Source of the DNA: Okapia johnstoni
Taxonomy: Eukaryota; Chordata; Mammalia; Artiodactyla; Giraffidae
Length of the DNA: 64,000 bases
Direction of reading: 5' to 3'
Assembly: GCA_024291935.2 (NCBI GenBank)
Contig: CM044307.1
Location: forward strand, 99,515,461 to 99,579,460
Position 1 is the stretch's first letter, and each line of letters begins with the position of its first letter. This document shows positions 53,690 to 64,000 of the stretch, one piece after another. The position numbers and the translations under genes were made by a program. The notes below the pieces were generated by a model that saw only the letters and a list, made by a program, of their open reading frames with translations, did not search any database and was not told where the DNA came from.

Positions 53690-54117
53690 GGACAATGTAT
53701 TTTCTTGTCTGGGTGAAGTTTGTAGTTTACATTTAGCTATTTGGTTAAAAGTCATTTGGGGGGGGGGTGCGGTATATGATACTGTATAGAAAACAAACTA
53801 AATCTTTTTTAGAATGCTAACTTTTAATCCATTTATTAAATAATTATCTCTCCACTGACTTGGGATGCTCCTTTTATATTTATTCAGTTAGTGGCTGTAT
53901 TAAGATTTTAAATGTGATTTCTTTTTCCTCAGTGCAAACTAACATGTTTATAATCTCTGGATTACCCTTATAATAGGTACATTGTAGTTTGAGATAGGGA
54001 GGGAGTCTTAATTAAATTACAAATTCACAATAGACAGATTTCTAGATTATCAACTATGTATATTTGTGCTGAAGGATAGGTTTTCTCATTCATTAACAGC
54101 TGCTGAATGAAAAAGGT
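53690..54117. other. Unique DNA with a G run
   Basis: A run of ten G lies at 53758-53767. Nothing else recognised. Confidence 0.5.
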
Positions 54118-54286
54118 ATCAGTTCAGTTCAGTTCAGTCACTCACTTCTGTCCAACTCTTTGCGACCCCACGGACTGCAGCACGCCAGGCCTCCCTGTCC
54201 ATCACCAACTCCCGGAGTTGACCCAAACTCATGTCCATTGAGTTGGTAATGCCGTCCAACCATCTCATCCTCTGCTGTCCCCTTCA
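54118..54286 (-). pseudogene. Short young BovB 3' fragment
   Basis: Only the last 170 bases or so of BovB, reversed: 'gttcagttcagttcagtcac', 'gcgaccccacggactgcag', 'ccctgtccatcaccaactcc', 'tcatcctctgctgtcccc'. Low divergence and an intact tail suggest a recent, severely 5'-truncated insertion. No clear target duplication found. Confidence 0.9.
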
Positions 54287-54315
54287 AATAACTTAATTTA
54301 CTAAGTTTCTTAGAT

Positions 54316-55576
54316 TCAGGGATATAGGAATTTCATGGCTGAGCCATGAAAGGGACAAAATAACTTAACTTTAAAATTACCGTTAAATTGGATTAGCTGT
54401 AGTTTAAAAAAAAAATCTCTCTCACAACTAGAGCTTTTCAAATGTAATTGACCACTTCAGGAAGCAATGAGTTCCCATTGCTGACTGTAGTTAAAGAAGA
54501 TAGTTAAATAAGAGCTTTAGATTTTAACAATCTAAAGATTTTCATAAAGACTCTTCCTTGTCTTATACTGGAGAACTCCAAGTTCCATTTCAGCTTTAAG
54601 ATTCCATGTGTCTTTAATCTACTCATGAATATATATATATTTCACAGTGTAGGACTTAGAGGATAGGAGTATTTTGGTTAACTTGTGAGTAGCTTCTATA
54701 CCACAGAACAAACCAATTGCTTCAATTAGTTCTATTTGAATGATCCAATTTGCAAAAGTTCTCATCAAGTTTAATGTCTACCCTTACTCTTTCTTTTTTT
54801 TTTTCCTCAGTAGTGGACAACAAACTCCCAGGGACTAGGTCCATGCCTATTTAGAAGTTTCCATCGGTAGTTTTAGAAGTTAAATAAAATAATTAACTGG
54901 ATTTACCCAACAGATAGTCCCAACAGGGGCTTCGTGTCAGTACTGAAAGAGGAGATAGATCTTACCTGACTTTAAGGAGAATAATGATGAAAATCCATAA
55001 AACCATACATGAGTTTAATTAAAAGCAGAATTATGTTTTATCTACTTAGTTAATTGAGGAAAAAACTTTAATTCTGAATTATAGGATAGTTTAAATAAAA
55101 ATTTGAGGCAATAAATGAAAATTTTAATAATATATAGTCCTAATAGGAGAAAAAGTACATAGTTTAAATAAAAATTTGAGGCAATAAATGAAAATTTTAA
55201 TAATATATAGTCCTAATAGGATAAAAAGTACATTTCTTCTGTAAAATAAGTTGATTCAACAAACAGATGAGTGTAAATTATAATTAGTATAGATATTATA
55301 TTTAATATAGATACTGCAGTTAAGATGAAAATTTTTTATTTCCCTCATAGTTTGAAAAATATTGATGGAATTATAACATATTAATATGCTCATTAATCTT
55401 TTTTAATGTGATAACCAAAACAGGTGGTTCATATTGATGAAATTGTAATACACTGATACATGTTCTTTAAAGCAAAGAGAATGCCTTAGAAATGTGCATC
55501 ACAGAAGAGGCAGGAGCCTGTGGCTTTTAAAATGATTTTCAGGAGAGGCTCAGTCATGAAATTCCTATATCCCTGA
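54316..55576. repeat. 30-bp inverted repeat, 1.2-kb spacer
   Basis: Arms 54316-54345 and 55547-55576 are reverse complements with 29 of 30 positions matching by manual alignment (core 'catgaaattcctatatccc'). No repeat family is recognised in either arm. Confidence 0.85.
55086..55231 (+). repeat. 73-bp tandem duplication
   Basis: Two head-to-tail copies, 55086-55158 and 55159-55231, identical except for one substitution (aggagaaa versus aggataaa). The unit is AT-rich unique sequence. The near-identity implies a recent event. Confidence 0.95.
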
Positions 55577-55974
55577 CTGCGAGAATCTATGTAAGAGGAT
55601 CACAACAAATGACATGTTTTTGTACCTTCTTTTTGGCTGTATGTCTGCAGATGCAACTTAAACTATTTACAAGGTACAGATGGTTTATAGGTCTTAAGAA
55701 ATACAGAGGAATTTGTAACGTATGATCATCATTTCAAAAATTTTGCATTTCTCATTTGGAGGAATCATTTTGTATAATGTGACTACTAAAGATAATCTTT
55801 ATTGTAAAAGATAACACATATTCACAAATGCAAAGTGGTTTTATATTTTTCAGAGAGATCATCCTTATTTTCAAATAAGTTGGCATAGAAATGTAGGTTA
55901 AAAATGATAGAAATAGTATTTTAAGATGATTATTTTCTAAGGAACAAAAGGGAGATTTTTTTGTTTGTTTCTCA

Positions 55975-56095
55975 GTTGACTCAATTATTCAAATGAGAAT
56001 GATGGTATTACCCACTTCACTGGGTATTGAGCAGATTAATAAGTATAAAGCACAGTGCTATTTGAAATGCAAAGCATATATTTATTGTTTTTCCT
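55975..56095 (+). repeat. MIR SINE 3' half
   Basis: 'gaatgatggtattacccac', 'tgggtattgagcagattaat' and 'ataaagcacagtgctatttg' follow the MIR 3' half. Confidence 0.55.
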
Positions 56096-56479
56096 TGGAG
56101 TTTAAGTGAGATACATATGTATTCAGTTTGATGTATGTTTATAAACTTGTACTAGGCACAGTAGAGAGGACAGGTTGGAAGAGAATATACCCATGGAAGA
56201 GACAAACATGAGGTTAACCAGTAATAATGTAAAATGGACCCTGATGATAAATTGACAGGGGAAACATGTTCCAGCCTAGACCTGGGGACGTGGTTGAGGA
56301 AGATGAACCAAGGGGACAGGTTCAAGCAGTTATCCCTGTTGTAGGTTTCCCTACACCAAAAACATTCCATGTACACATAATCCAAACTTCCTCTTTGTAC
56401 TTTCTTAAGTAGCCCAATACTCTACCAGTAGAAACATCTTGGTCAGATTCAGAATTATTTAAAATATATTAATTTTCCA
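56096..56479. other. Unique DNA
   Basis: Nothing recognised. Confidence 0.45.
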
Positions 56480-56690
56480 GACATTTCTCAAATATATTTT
56501 ATCCTTTCATGTCTCTAGGCCTTTGAATAGGCAGTTATCCTTGCCTGGAACACATAGTTTCTTTCCCTTCTTGCCCATTACAGATTTTATCTGAAAAATT
56601 TGCACTCCCGCCAAAAAACACTTAGCTTAAAATCACTTCCTCTATGTAAAATTCTTAGAACAGAAAGTAGGCAGAACATTCTGATATAAA
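56480..56690 (+). repeat. L2 LINE fragment
   Basis: 'ctaggcctttgaataggcag' and 'ttatccttgcctggaacac' match L2 ('cagggcctttgcactggctgttccctctgcctggaac'). Confidence 0.5.
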
Positions 56691-57071
56691 TTATACCAAT
56701 ATTTTTTTGGATATATCTCTTAAGGCAAAAGAAATGAAAACAAAAAGAAACAAATAGTGACCTAATTACACTTTTGTTTAGTGAAAGAAACCATTAAGAA
56801 AATGAAGACAATCTACTGAATGGAAGAAAATATTTGCAAGTGATATGATCAATAAGGAGTTAATATCCAACATATATAAACAGATCATACAACTCAGTAT
56901 CAAAAAACAACATTTTTTTAATTCAAAAATGGGTGGAAGACCTGAATAAATATTTTTTCAGAGACGATATACAGATGGCTAACAGGCACATAAAAGATAC
57001 TCAACATTGTAAATAATCAGAGAAATGCAAATCAAAACCACAATGAGATATTACCTCTTACCTGTCAAAAT

Positions 57072-58555
57072 CAGTTCAGTTCAGTTCAGTTGCTCAGTTG
57101 TATCTGACTTTGCGACCCCATGGACTGCAGCACACCAGGCTTCCCTGTCCATCACCAACCCCCGTAGTTGTGGTTTTCAAAAAGGCAGAGTAACCAGAGA
57201 TCAAATTGCCAACAACCGTTGGATTATTGAAAAAACAAGAGAGTTCCATAAAAACATCTACTTCTGCTTTATTGGCTTCATGCAAAGAACTGTAGCTGAC
57301 TCATTAGAAAAGACCCAGATGCTGAGAAAGGTTGAAGGTAGGAGGAGAAGGGGACAACAGAGGATGAGATGGTTGGATGGTATCACCAACTTAATGGACA
57401 TGAGTTTGAGTAAGCTCCAGGAGTTGGTGATTGACAGGAAAGCCTGGCTTAATGCAGTCCATGAGTTCCAAAGAGTTAGACATGACTGAGCGACTGAAAT
57501 GAACTGAACTGAGCTGACTAGATGGAGCTTTGTCGGCAAAGGAATATCTCTGCTTTTTAATATGCTGTCTAATTTGGTCATAACTTTTCTTCCAAGGAGA
57601 AAGTTTCTTTTAATTTCATGGTTGTTGTCACCATCTGCAGTGATGATGGAGCCCCCCAAAATAAAGTTTGCCACCGTTTCCATGGTTTCCCCATCTATTT
57701 GCCATGAATATGGGACCAGATGCCATGATCTTAGTTTTCTGAATATTGACTTTTAAGCCAAGTTTTTCACTCTCCTCTTTCACTTTCATCAAGAAGCTCT
57801 TTAGTTCTTCTTCACTTTCTGCCATAAGGGTGGTGTCATCTGTGTATCAGAGGTTATTGATATTTCTCCTGGCAATGTTGATTCCAGCTTGTGCTTCATC
57901 CAGTTCAGTATTTCTCATGATGTATTCTACATGTAATTTAAATAATCAGGGTGACAATATACAGCATTGACATACTCCTTTCCTGATTTGGGACCATTCT
58001 GTTTTTCCATGTCCAGTTCTAACTGTTGCTTCTTGACCTGCATACAGATTTCTCAAGAGACAGGTCAGGTGGTCTGGCATTCACATCTGTTTAAGAATTT
58101 TCCACAGTTTGTTCTGATTCACAAAGTCAATAAAGCAGAAATAGATGTTTTTCTGGAACTCTCTAGCTTTTTCGATGATCCAACGGATGTTGGCAATTTG
58201 ATCTCTGGTTACTCTGCCTTTTTGAAAACCAGCTTGAAGATCTGGAATTTCACGGTTCACATACTGTTGAAGCCTGGCTTTGAGAATTTTGAGCATTACT
58301 TTGCTAGCGTGTGAGATTAGTGAAATTGTGCGGTAGTTTGAGCATTCTTTGGCATTGCCTTTCTTTGGGATTGAAATGAAAACTAACCTTTTCCAGTCTT
58401 ATGGCCGCTGCTGAGCTTACAAATTTGCTGGCATGTTGAGTGCAGCACTTTCACAGAATCATCTTTTAGGATGTGAAATAGCTCAACTGGAATTCCATCA
58501 CCTCCACTAGCTTTGTTCGTAGTGATGCTTCCTGAGGCCTATTTGACTTCTCATT
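57072..58555 (-). pseudogene. Composite BovB in L1, with inner sense copy
   Basis: Outer antisense BovB pieces are 57072-57168 (3' tail) and 57516-58555 (RT palm back to upstream of motif A). Between them sits an internally deleted sense copy (57170-57515) that joins RT fingers sequence (VTRDQIANNRWIIEK) directly to the C-terminus ([15 protein letters not shown]) and ends in a GAACT tail. The outer RT has FID but a deletion across the rest of motif A (FIDFVNQNKLW). The exact duplication cctgtcaaaat at 57061-57071 and 58556-58566 shows one outer insertion event into L1. Confidence 0.9.
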
Positions 58556-58640
58556 CCTGTCAAAATGGCTATGATCAAAAATTCTACAATGACAAATTTT
58601 GGCGAGGATGTAGCGAAAAGGGAACCCTCTTAAACTGTTG

Positions 58641-58853
58641 AAAGAAAGTGAATGTGAAGTTGCTCAGTCGTGTCCGTCTGTTTGCGACCCCATGGACTAT
58701 ATTCTATCAGGCTCCTCTGTGCACAAAATTTTCCAGGCAAGAATATTGGAGTGGGTTGTATTTCCTTTTCCAAAGTATCTTCCCAACCCAGGAATCGAAC
58801 CCAGGTCTCCCGCATTTCAGACAGATGCTTTACTCTCTGAGCCACCAAGAAGT
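58641..58853 (-). mobile_element. Bov-tA SINE, antisense, in L1
   Basis: Reversed SINE ('gaagttgctcagtcgtgtcc', 'aagaatattggagtgggttg', 'atcgaacccaggtctcccgc'). Flanking actgttg (58634-58640) and actggtg (58854-58860) are a likely short target duplication. The L1 reading resumes on the other side. The complement of the B box (ggttcgattcc) is intact near 58794-58804. Confidence 0.9.
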
Positions 58854-59572
58854 ACTGGTGGCTTATTTCCTAAGCTGTGTAAAAATTGTAGCCACTGTGG
58901 AAAACATTATGGAGGTTTCTCAAGAAACTAAAACTGGGACTTTCATATGACTGAACATTTCCACTCCTAAATATATATCCCAAGGAAATAACAATGCTAA
59001 TTCAAAAAGAAACCCATACCCTGATGTTTATAGTTGCTTTGTTTACAATAGACAAGATATAGAAGCAACTTAAGTGTCCATCAGCAGTTGAATGGATAAA
59101 GAAGAAGTTGTATATACATACAGTGGAATATTACTCAGCCATAAACAATGAAATTCTGCCATTTGGAGCAATGTAGATGGACCTAGAGGATATGCTTGCT
59201 TAGTGAGATAAGTCAGGTAGAGAAAGACAAATACTGTATGTTATCACTTAAACTTATATGTGGAATCTAAAAACATTGAACAAATAAGTATAACAGAGCA
59301 GAAACAGACTAACAGATGTAGAGAACAAACTAGTGGTTACCAGTGAGGAGACGGGAGGGAGAGGGACATGATAGGGGTAGGAAATTAAGAGATACCAACT
59401 ACTATGTGTAACATGAATAAAAAACAAGGATATATTATACAGCAGAGGAAAATATGGCCGTTATTTTGTAGCAACTTAAAATGGAGTATAAGCTATAAAA
59501 TATCAGATCACTGTGTTGTGTATCTTAAGGTAATGCAATATTGTAAGTCAATTATACTTCAGTTAAAAAAAA

Positions 59573-59800
59573 TTAATTCCTCTATGGTGCCTTCCTTAAA
59601 TCCTCCAGTATTGTGAACTGCCCTTTCTATGCAATTCTCACAATGCTTTGCTGTGTGTCCTGTAAGGTATTTATCAGTCCATATATCATAATTTGTCTTC
59701 AGTATCTAAAACAATGTTGAACTGTACCCCAAAACAAGGACAGTATCTTGCCTATATTGGATTTCTCCTAAAATCTATCAAGTACTGTGTTTCTAACAGA
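59573..59800 (+). repeat. L2 LINE 3' end
   Basis: 'gtgccttccttaaatcctcc', 'acaaggacagtatcttgcc' and surrounding blocks follow the L2 3' region ('gccttccctgacc...gagggcagggactgtgtctt'). Confidence 0.5.
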
Positions 59801-60364
59801 TGTTTTTACTTGAGTTGATGGCTATAATAGTTTCTGTATCATAACTTGCCAAAAATATCATAGAAACAGAATCATAACTGAGGAGGTAAGAGGGGGCAGT
59901 CAGAGATAATGACAAATCTCTAAGAATGCCAACTCTAGGAAGACATCTGGAAGCAAGACTCCAATAACCTCTACATGAGAGGAAGGGTTTCCAGGTGTTG
60001 GAAATAGCTGCAAAGTTTTAGACAAAATTACAAAACAAAATGTATGCTTCTCAACTGTCCAGGGAAAGTTCTGAGAAGAAGGTTCTCAAGTTTAAATTGC
60101 TATTCCTTGAATTATACTTTCTCCAAAAAAGTCAAGAACACATTGTAGTAGATGTTATTGAATTTTATTATTTCTGTCTCTTTTATTCTTGTTACTCTCC
60201 AGGAGTCTAATTAATGTGCTAAGTTCAAGATTTAAGTATTCATGTTTCTTACAGTGCTTTTTCCCTTTTGGGTGAAATTTTGCAAGAAAAAGTCTTCACA
60301 AATTTTAAAGTAAAAAGCTTACTTTTCTCACTACAAGTTAAAAAGCAATATATTTTTATGAAAC
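59801..60364. other. Unique DNA
   Basis: Nothing recognised. Confidence 0.45.
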
Positions 60365-60480
60365 CCGAACTTTGTACCAGATCAGTACTAAGCTAAGCCT
60401 GACTGTGAAGGGAGAAGAATCATACAGAGATGTCAAAATATGGTCTCTACTTCCAAGGTGCTCTCAAGGTCATAGGATAG
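60365..60480 (-). repeat. L2 LINE 3' end, antisense
   Basis: 'ctttgtaccagatcagtac', 'aatatggtctctacttcc' and 'aaggtgctctcaaggtc' weakly follow reversed L2 ('ctatgtgccaggcactg...gtccctgccctcatggagc'). Confidence 0.4.
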
Positions 60481-60984
60481 TAACATGTTTTTGTATTTTA
60501 TAGATAAAAAATACTTTCATTTATTAAGCCTCATTTCACTTTTTTCCTTCAACTGATTTCTTATCATGATCATTTACTTTATAATAGGAAAATTAAACAT
60601 AAAAGATTAAATGATGTTTGAGGTCACAGCTCTTAAGGGGAAGAATATGGACTTGAAAATAGGTGTTCTGATTTAAGATGACATCCTCCTTTGAATAGCA
60701 TCCTACTTTGTTCTTTTGCAAGACTCATAATCCAATTGATTAAACTGGATCTCAGGAAATAGTTTAACACTGGAGACAGGTACATTTCCACTGTTATTAT
60801 AGAACTCTTTATATATATACAAAAGACCCAGAAGGGATGATACACAATAATGTTTGGAATTGGGATGAAAAGGAAATTTCCTGGAGTTGATTCTTAAGCT
60901 GAATTTTGAAAAACAACCAGTGTTAATTTGAAAAAATTCGAGTAAATTGCCTCCATGCAGCAAGGGCTGAATATATGTGTGATA
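60481..60984. other. Unique DNA
   Basis: A faint L2-like trace at 60880-60930; otherwise unclassified. Confidence 0.45.
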
Positions 60985-62015
60985 TTTGACTATATGCACC
61001 TTTGTTGGTAAAGTGACATCTCTGCTTTTTAATATGATTCTAGGTTTGTCATAGCTTTCCTTCTAAGGAGCAAATGTCTTTTAATTTCATGGCTGCAGTC
61101 ACTGTCCACAGTGATTTTGGAGTCCAAGAAAATACAGTTTTTCACTGCTTCCACTTTTTTCCCTTCTAATTGCATGAAGCAATGGGACTGGATGCCATGA
61201 TCACAGTATTTTGAATGCTGAATTTCAAGCCAGCTTTTTCACTCTCCTCTTTCACCCCCATCAAGAGCCTTTTTAACTCCTCTTCACTTTCTGCATTAGG
61301 GTGGTATCATCTGCATATCTGAGGTTGTTGATATTTCTCCTGGCAATCTTGATTCCAGCTTGTGGTTCATCCAGTCCAGCATTTTGTATGATGTACTCTG
61401 CATAGAAGATAAATAAGGAGGGTGACAATATAGTTTTGTTGTACTCCTTCCAAATCTTGAACAAGTCTATAGTTCCATTGCTGGTTCTCACTATTGTTCC
61501 TTGACCCACATACAAGTTTTCCAGGAGACAGGTTAGGTGATCTGGTTCTCCCATCTCTTTAAGAATTTTCCAGTTTGTTGTGATCCACATGGTCAATTGC
61601 TTTAGCATAGTCAATAAAGGAGAAATAGATGTTTCTCTGGAACTCCCTTGCTTTCTCTATCATTCAACAGATGTTGGCAATTTGATATCTAGTTCCTCTG
61701 TCTTTTCTAAACCCAGCTTGTACATCTGCAAGTTCTCAGTTCACACACTGTTGAAGCCTAACTTGAAGAATTTTTGAGCATTACCTTCCCAGCCTCTGAA
61801 ATGAGCACAGTTGTTTGGTAGTTTGAACATTCTTTGACATTGCCCTTCTTTAGGACTGGAATGAAAAATGACCTTTTCCAGTCCTATGGCCACTGCTGAA
61901 TTTTCCAAATTTGCTGATATAATGAGTGCAGCACTTTAACAGCATCATCTTTTAGGAATTGAAATAGCTCAGTTGGTATTCCATCACCTCTACTCGCTTT
62001 GTTTATAATAGTGCT
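60985..62015 (-). pseudogene. Old BovB LINE lacking its 3' end
   Basis: Antisense BovB from the RT palm upstream: an open minus-strand stretch at 61614-61273 has DHLTCLLENLY and an intact YADD box (residues 100-103). Upstream come 'ggtcaattgctttagcatag' (motif A region) and 'ggccactgctgaattttcc'. The BovB 3' tail and ORF C-terminus are absent at the 60985 side, unlike the usual 5' truncation, so a later deletion or partial copy is likely. It is the most diverged BovB in the window. Confidence 0.88.
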
Positions 62016-63113
62016 TATTATCTCTAAGCATTAATATTCTTGATATCAGAGCTGCTTCCTTGAGACACCCCTTCATCTATCAACACCAGGTTCGGCATGG
62101 TGAATTCTCTCATGATGTGCATTGAGCAGTCAAGGGTAAGTCCCACATGCAAACTGGTGATCCTCCTTAAGGCCGCCTACTGCCTACCTGTCTTCTGAGT
62201 TGCTGGGTACCACCAGTAACATTCAAGAGTGACCTTGGCTTTAGTGTGAGCATTGTGAGCACAGACAGGAGAAGCTGCTCCTTCCATGCATTGCTCTATA
62301 TAGCAAGCTGTAGATGTTCCCTCTATCTGGATCCATCTCACAATGAACTTCTGTGCTGCTGTTATTAAAACACAAGACAACTGTGACATCTTTAGATGGG
62401 AAAGTCTAATTTGTTTCATACTATTCTGGATTTAAGTTTCTAATTAAACTCAGAGAGGTGACAACATTGTGGGTGTGTGAAGTTGTCTTCCTGCCAGCTA
62501 AGTGTTTTTTCCTTTTTGCTTGTGCAGTGGAGATGGTTGTGCTGTGATTTGTGAACATGCATGACAGTTGCTTTCTCAAGCTTTCTGTCAACAGCTGGCC
62601 ATTTGGGGTACACACAACTGTTCTTCAGTCAGATGACAGAAATGTCTTAGGGTAGTTCTTCAATCACAATCAAAATAGTTTATTTCTGTATGTCTAAGTG
62701 TCTAAATGGTAATAACCATTTCCCATTTCCCATTTACATTGAAGAACATAAAGAAGACAAAGAGGGTAAGAATGCATATCTGTCAAGGAGTTATTTGTTG
62801 TGATCTAAGTTAAAAATGATAGTAGTGGCCTGGACTAAGATGAGGACAGTGGGATTAGAGGGAAATAAAGGGATTTAAACGTAAAAGAAGCTGTGAATTT
62901 TATGACTTGGTGCTAGATTGGGGGATAATAAGCTAAAGGGAGAATCAGTGATGACCCACTGCTATCCTCAATTATTTTAAGCACCCCATTTACATGCTTT
63001 ATGTACTTTTCTTTTTATGAGAGTCCAAAACAATGTTAGTTCTTGTTAAGTTTTATTTTTCATCGTTGGATTGAACATGAAGGAAGGCTGGGTCCATGTT
63101 CAAAACAAACTCA
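62016..63113. other. Unclassified, moderately complex DNA
   Basis: 62060-62660 is less AT-rich than its surroundings, with two adjacent open stretches on the minus strand (62615-62421 and 62419-62177) in which I recognise no protein. It may be a decayed retroviral or transposon segment or a pseudogene. Confidence 0.35.
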
Positions 63114-63265
63114 GCACTGGGATGACCTGGAGGGATGGGATGGGGAGGGAGGTGGAAGGGGGGGTCTGGAAGGGGAAAACATGTACACCCATGGTGGATT
63201 CATGTCAATGTATAGCAAAACAAATACAATATTGTAAAGTTAAAAAATAGAAAATAAACTAATTA
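63114..63265 (+). mobile_element. L1-BT 3' end
   Basis: 'gcactgggatgacctggagg', 'gatggggagggaggtgg', 'gtggattcatgtcaatg' and 'gcaaaacaaatacaatattg' match the L1-BT 3' UTR and closely resemble the copy at 13640-13790. Flanks aaacaaactca / aaaaaacctca may be its target duplication. 5'-truncated to about 150 bases. Confidence 0.85.
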
Positions 63266-64000
63266 AAAAAAAACCTCATCACCAAATTCTCTGTGTCTGC
63301 AACTGGAGAAACTGATTCAGAGACTAATGAAGTCCATATCAAAGGGCTAATAAAGCATGTCAGGAGAGTCCAGGCAATGAGTTGCTAACAAAAATCTCTG
63401 AAGAGCAATAATCTTTGCCTTGATATCTATCAGGTATGCCCATTGGATGAGAAGTAAGTCATCTTTTGATGCTAGCAAAGGGCCTTGTTCCTACATTGCT
63501 GTCAGGCTGTATCAACCCCTCTTAGTTTCCTGGAATATTACTAAATTGGGTCCTGGCTGCCATCATGGCAGATAGAGCCTGAATTATTTACAGGACTTCA
63601 ATTATTGTGGGCATACCATGGGGCCTGAGGAAGAAATTATTTGGTTCCTAATGTCATAAATTTATTTTTCTTTCCAAACACCTGCTAAAGGACTGACTAA
63701 ATCATTTGCCCTTGTGAAATGGATCACACTCAAAGTTGATGGTGGCTATATTTATGCTCATTGGAACCATATTTCCCAAGAAGTCTGCCTCAGTCTATAG
63801 AGCCAGAGATGAATTTCTTAAAGAAAGTTTTTTAACAGTTGATTCTTTCCAAGCTAAAGAGAATTGTTGAGTTTTTGCAGGTTACACATACTAGTCAGAG
63901 TATTGATTAAAATGTAGAAAGACTTTAGATTGCTTTTTAATGATACATTTTCTCACATTTTAAGTTTCTCAGTTGTAAAACCATCATATGCAATCATTCC
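63266..64000. other. Unclassified DNA at the right edge
   Basis: Moderately complex sequence with fragments that suggest an old retroviral internal region (for example 'ctgtcaggctgtatcaaccc', 'accatggggcctgagg'), but no motif is firm enough to annotate. It runs off the window edge. Confidence 0.3.

Larger units (their letters stand above)
54287..55974. other. Unique DNA with local duplications
   Basis: Holds a 30-base inverted repeat (54316-54345 with 55547-55576) and a 73-base tandem duplication (55086-55231), both annotated separately. A T run occurs at about 54795-54804. No gene recognised. Confidence 0.6.
56702..59572 (+). pseudogene. L1 LINE, sense, split by BovB and SINE
   Basis: Host pieces: 56702-57060 (ORF2 end: 'ctactgaatggaagaaaat', 'cagagaaatgcaaatcaaaac'), 58556-58640 ('ttggcgaggatgtagcgaaa') and 58854-59572 ('agtgtccatcagcagttgaa', 'gaatattactcagccataa', 'agtaagtcaattatacttc', then an A-rich tail). 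Collinear with L1 ORF2 C-terminus and 3' UTR. No frame is intact. Confidence 0.92.

Noticed and set aside
53758..53767. Ten-G run as a possible G-quadruplex
   Set aside because: A single uninterrupted run without four spaced G tracts.

Overview
This is mammalian nuclear DNA from a ruminant, most likely a bovid such as cattle. The diagnosis rests on repeats: about 20 Bov-tA/Bov-A2 SINEs, at least a dozen BovB (RTE-type) LINE pieces ending in a GAACT-type tail, three L1-BT 3' ends, and a BTLTR1-like LTR. These overlie older mammalian repeats (L1M, L2, MIR, MER5A, Tigger, MLT1-type LTRs). The species cannot be fixed from the sequence. I see no intact protein-coding gene, no rRNA or functional tRNA gene and no CRISPR array. 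The window reads as AT-rich intergenic or deep intronic DNA whose only recognisable protein sequence is dead reverse transcriptase.

Layout. 1-6.6 kb: mostly unique DNA with an L1 end, a Tigger scrap, MIRs and two SINEs. 6.6-16.2 kb: a BovB 3' end, SINEs, an L1 3' end, a BovB RT C-terminus (12.06-13.08 kb), an L1-BT end, decayed L1 and two MLT1-type LTRs in opposite orientation. 16.25-20 kb: a nearly full-length antisense BovB that split a SINE and was itself hit by two BovB pieces and another SINE. 20-25.2 kb: a small L1-BT insertion with a perfect 16-bp target duplication inside MER5A, an ERV-type LTR, and a BTLTR1-like LTR interrupted by BovB. 25.2-47.4 kb: the quietest part, with unique DNA, L2, MIR and scattered SINEs, plus a 63-bp near-perfect inverted repeat around 35.4/36.1 kb. 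47.4-54.3 kb: an antisense L1 carrying two BovB inserts, with a third BovB copy upstream, making large inverted-repeat arms. 54.3-56.7 kb: unique DNA with a 73-bp near-perfect tandem duplication. 56.7-59.6 kb: a sense L1 interrupted by a composite BovB with an exact 11-bp target duplication and by a SINE. 59.6-64 kb: L2, an old BovB, unresolved moderately complex DNA and an L1-BT end.

How the parts relate. Nesting gives a clear order: MIR, L2, MER5A and L1M are hosts; BovB lies inside L1 and LTRs; Bov-tA lies inside MIR, L1 and BovB; BovB also lies inside BovB. Bov-A/Bov-tA SINEs share their 3' end with BovB, which is known to supply their retrotransposition machinery. The most notable signals are structural rather than genic: long BovB inverted repeats able to form double-stranded RNA if transcribed, recent short-range duplications, an apparent template-switch hairpin, and a recurrent open frame antisense to BovB RT. 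Four stretches with good splice-site grammar are listed as speculative exons. No new gene system can be demonstrated from sequence alone.
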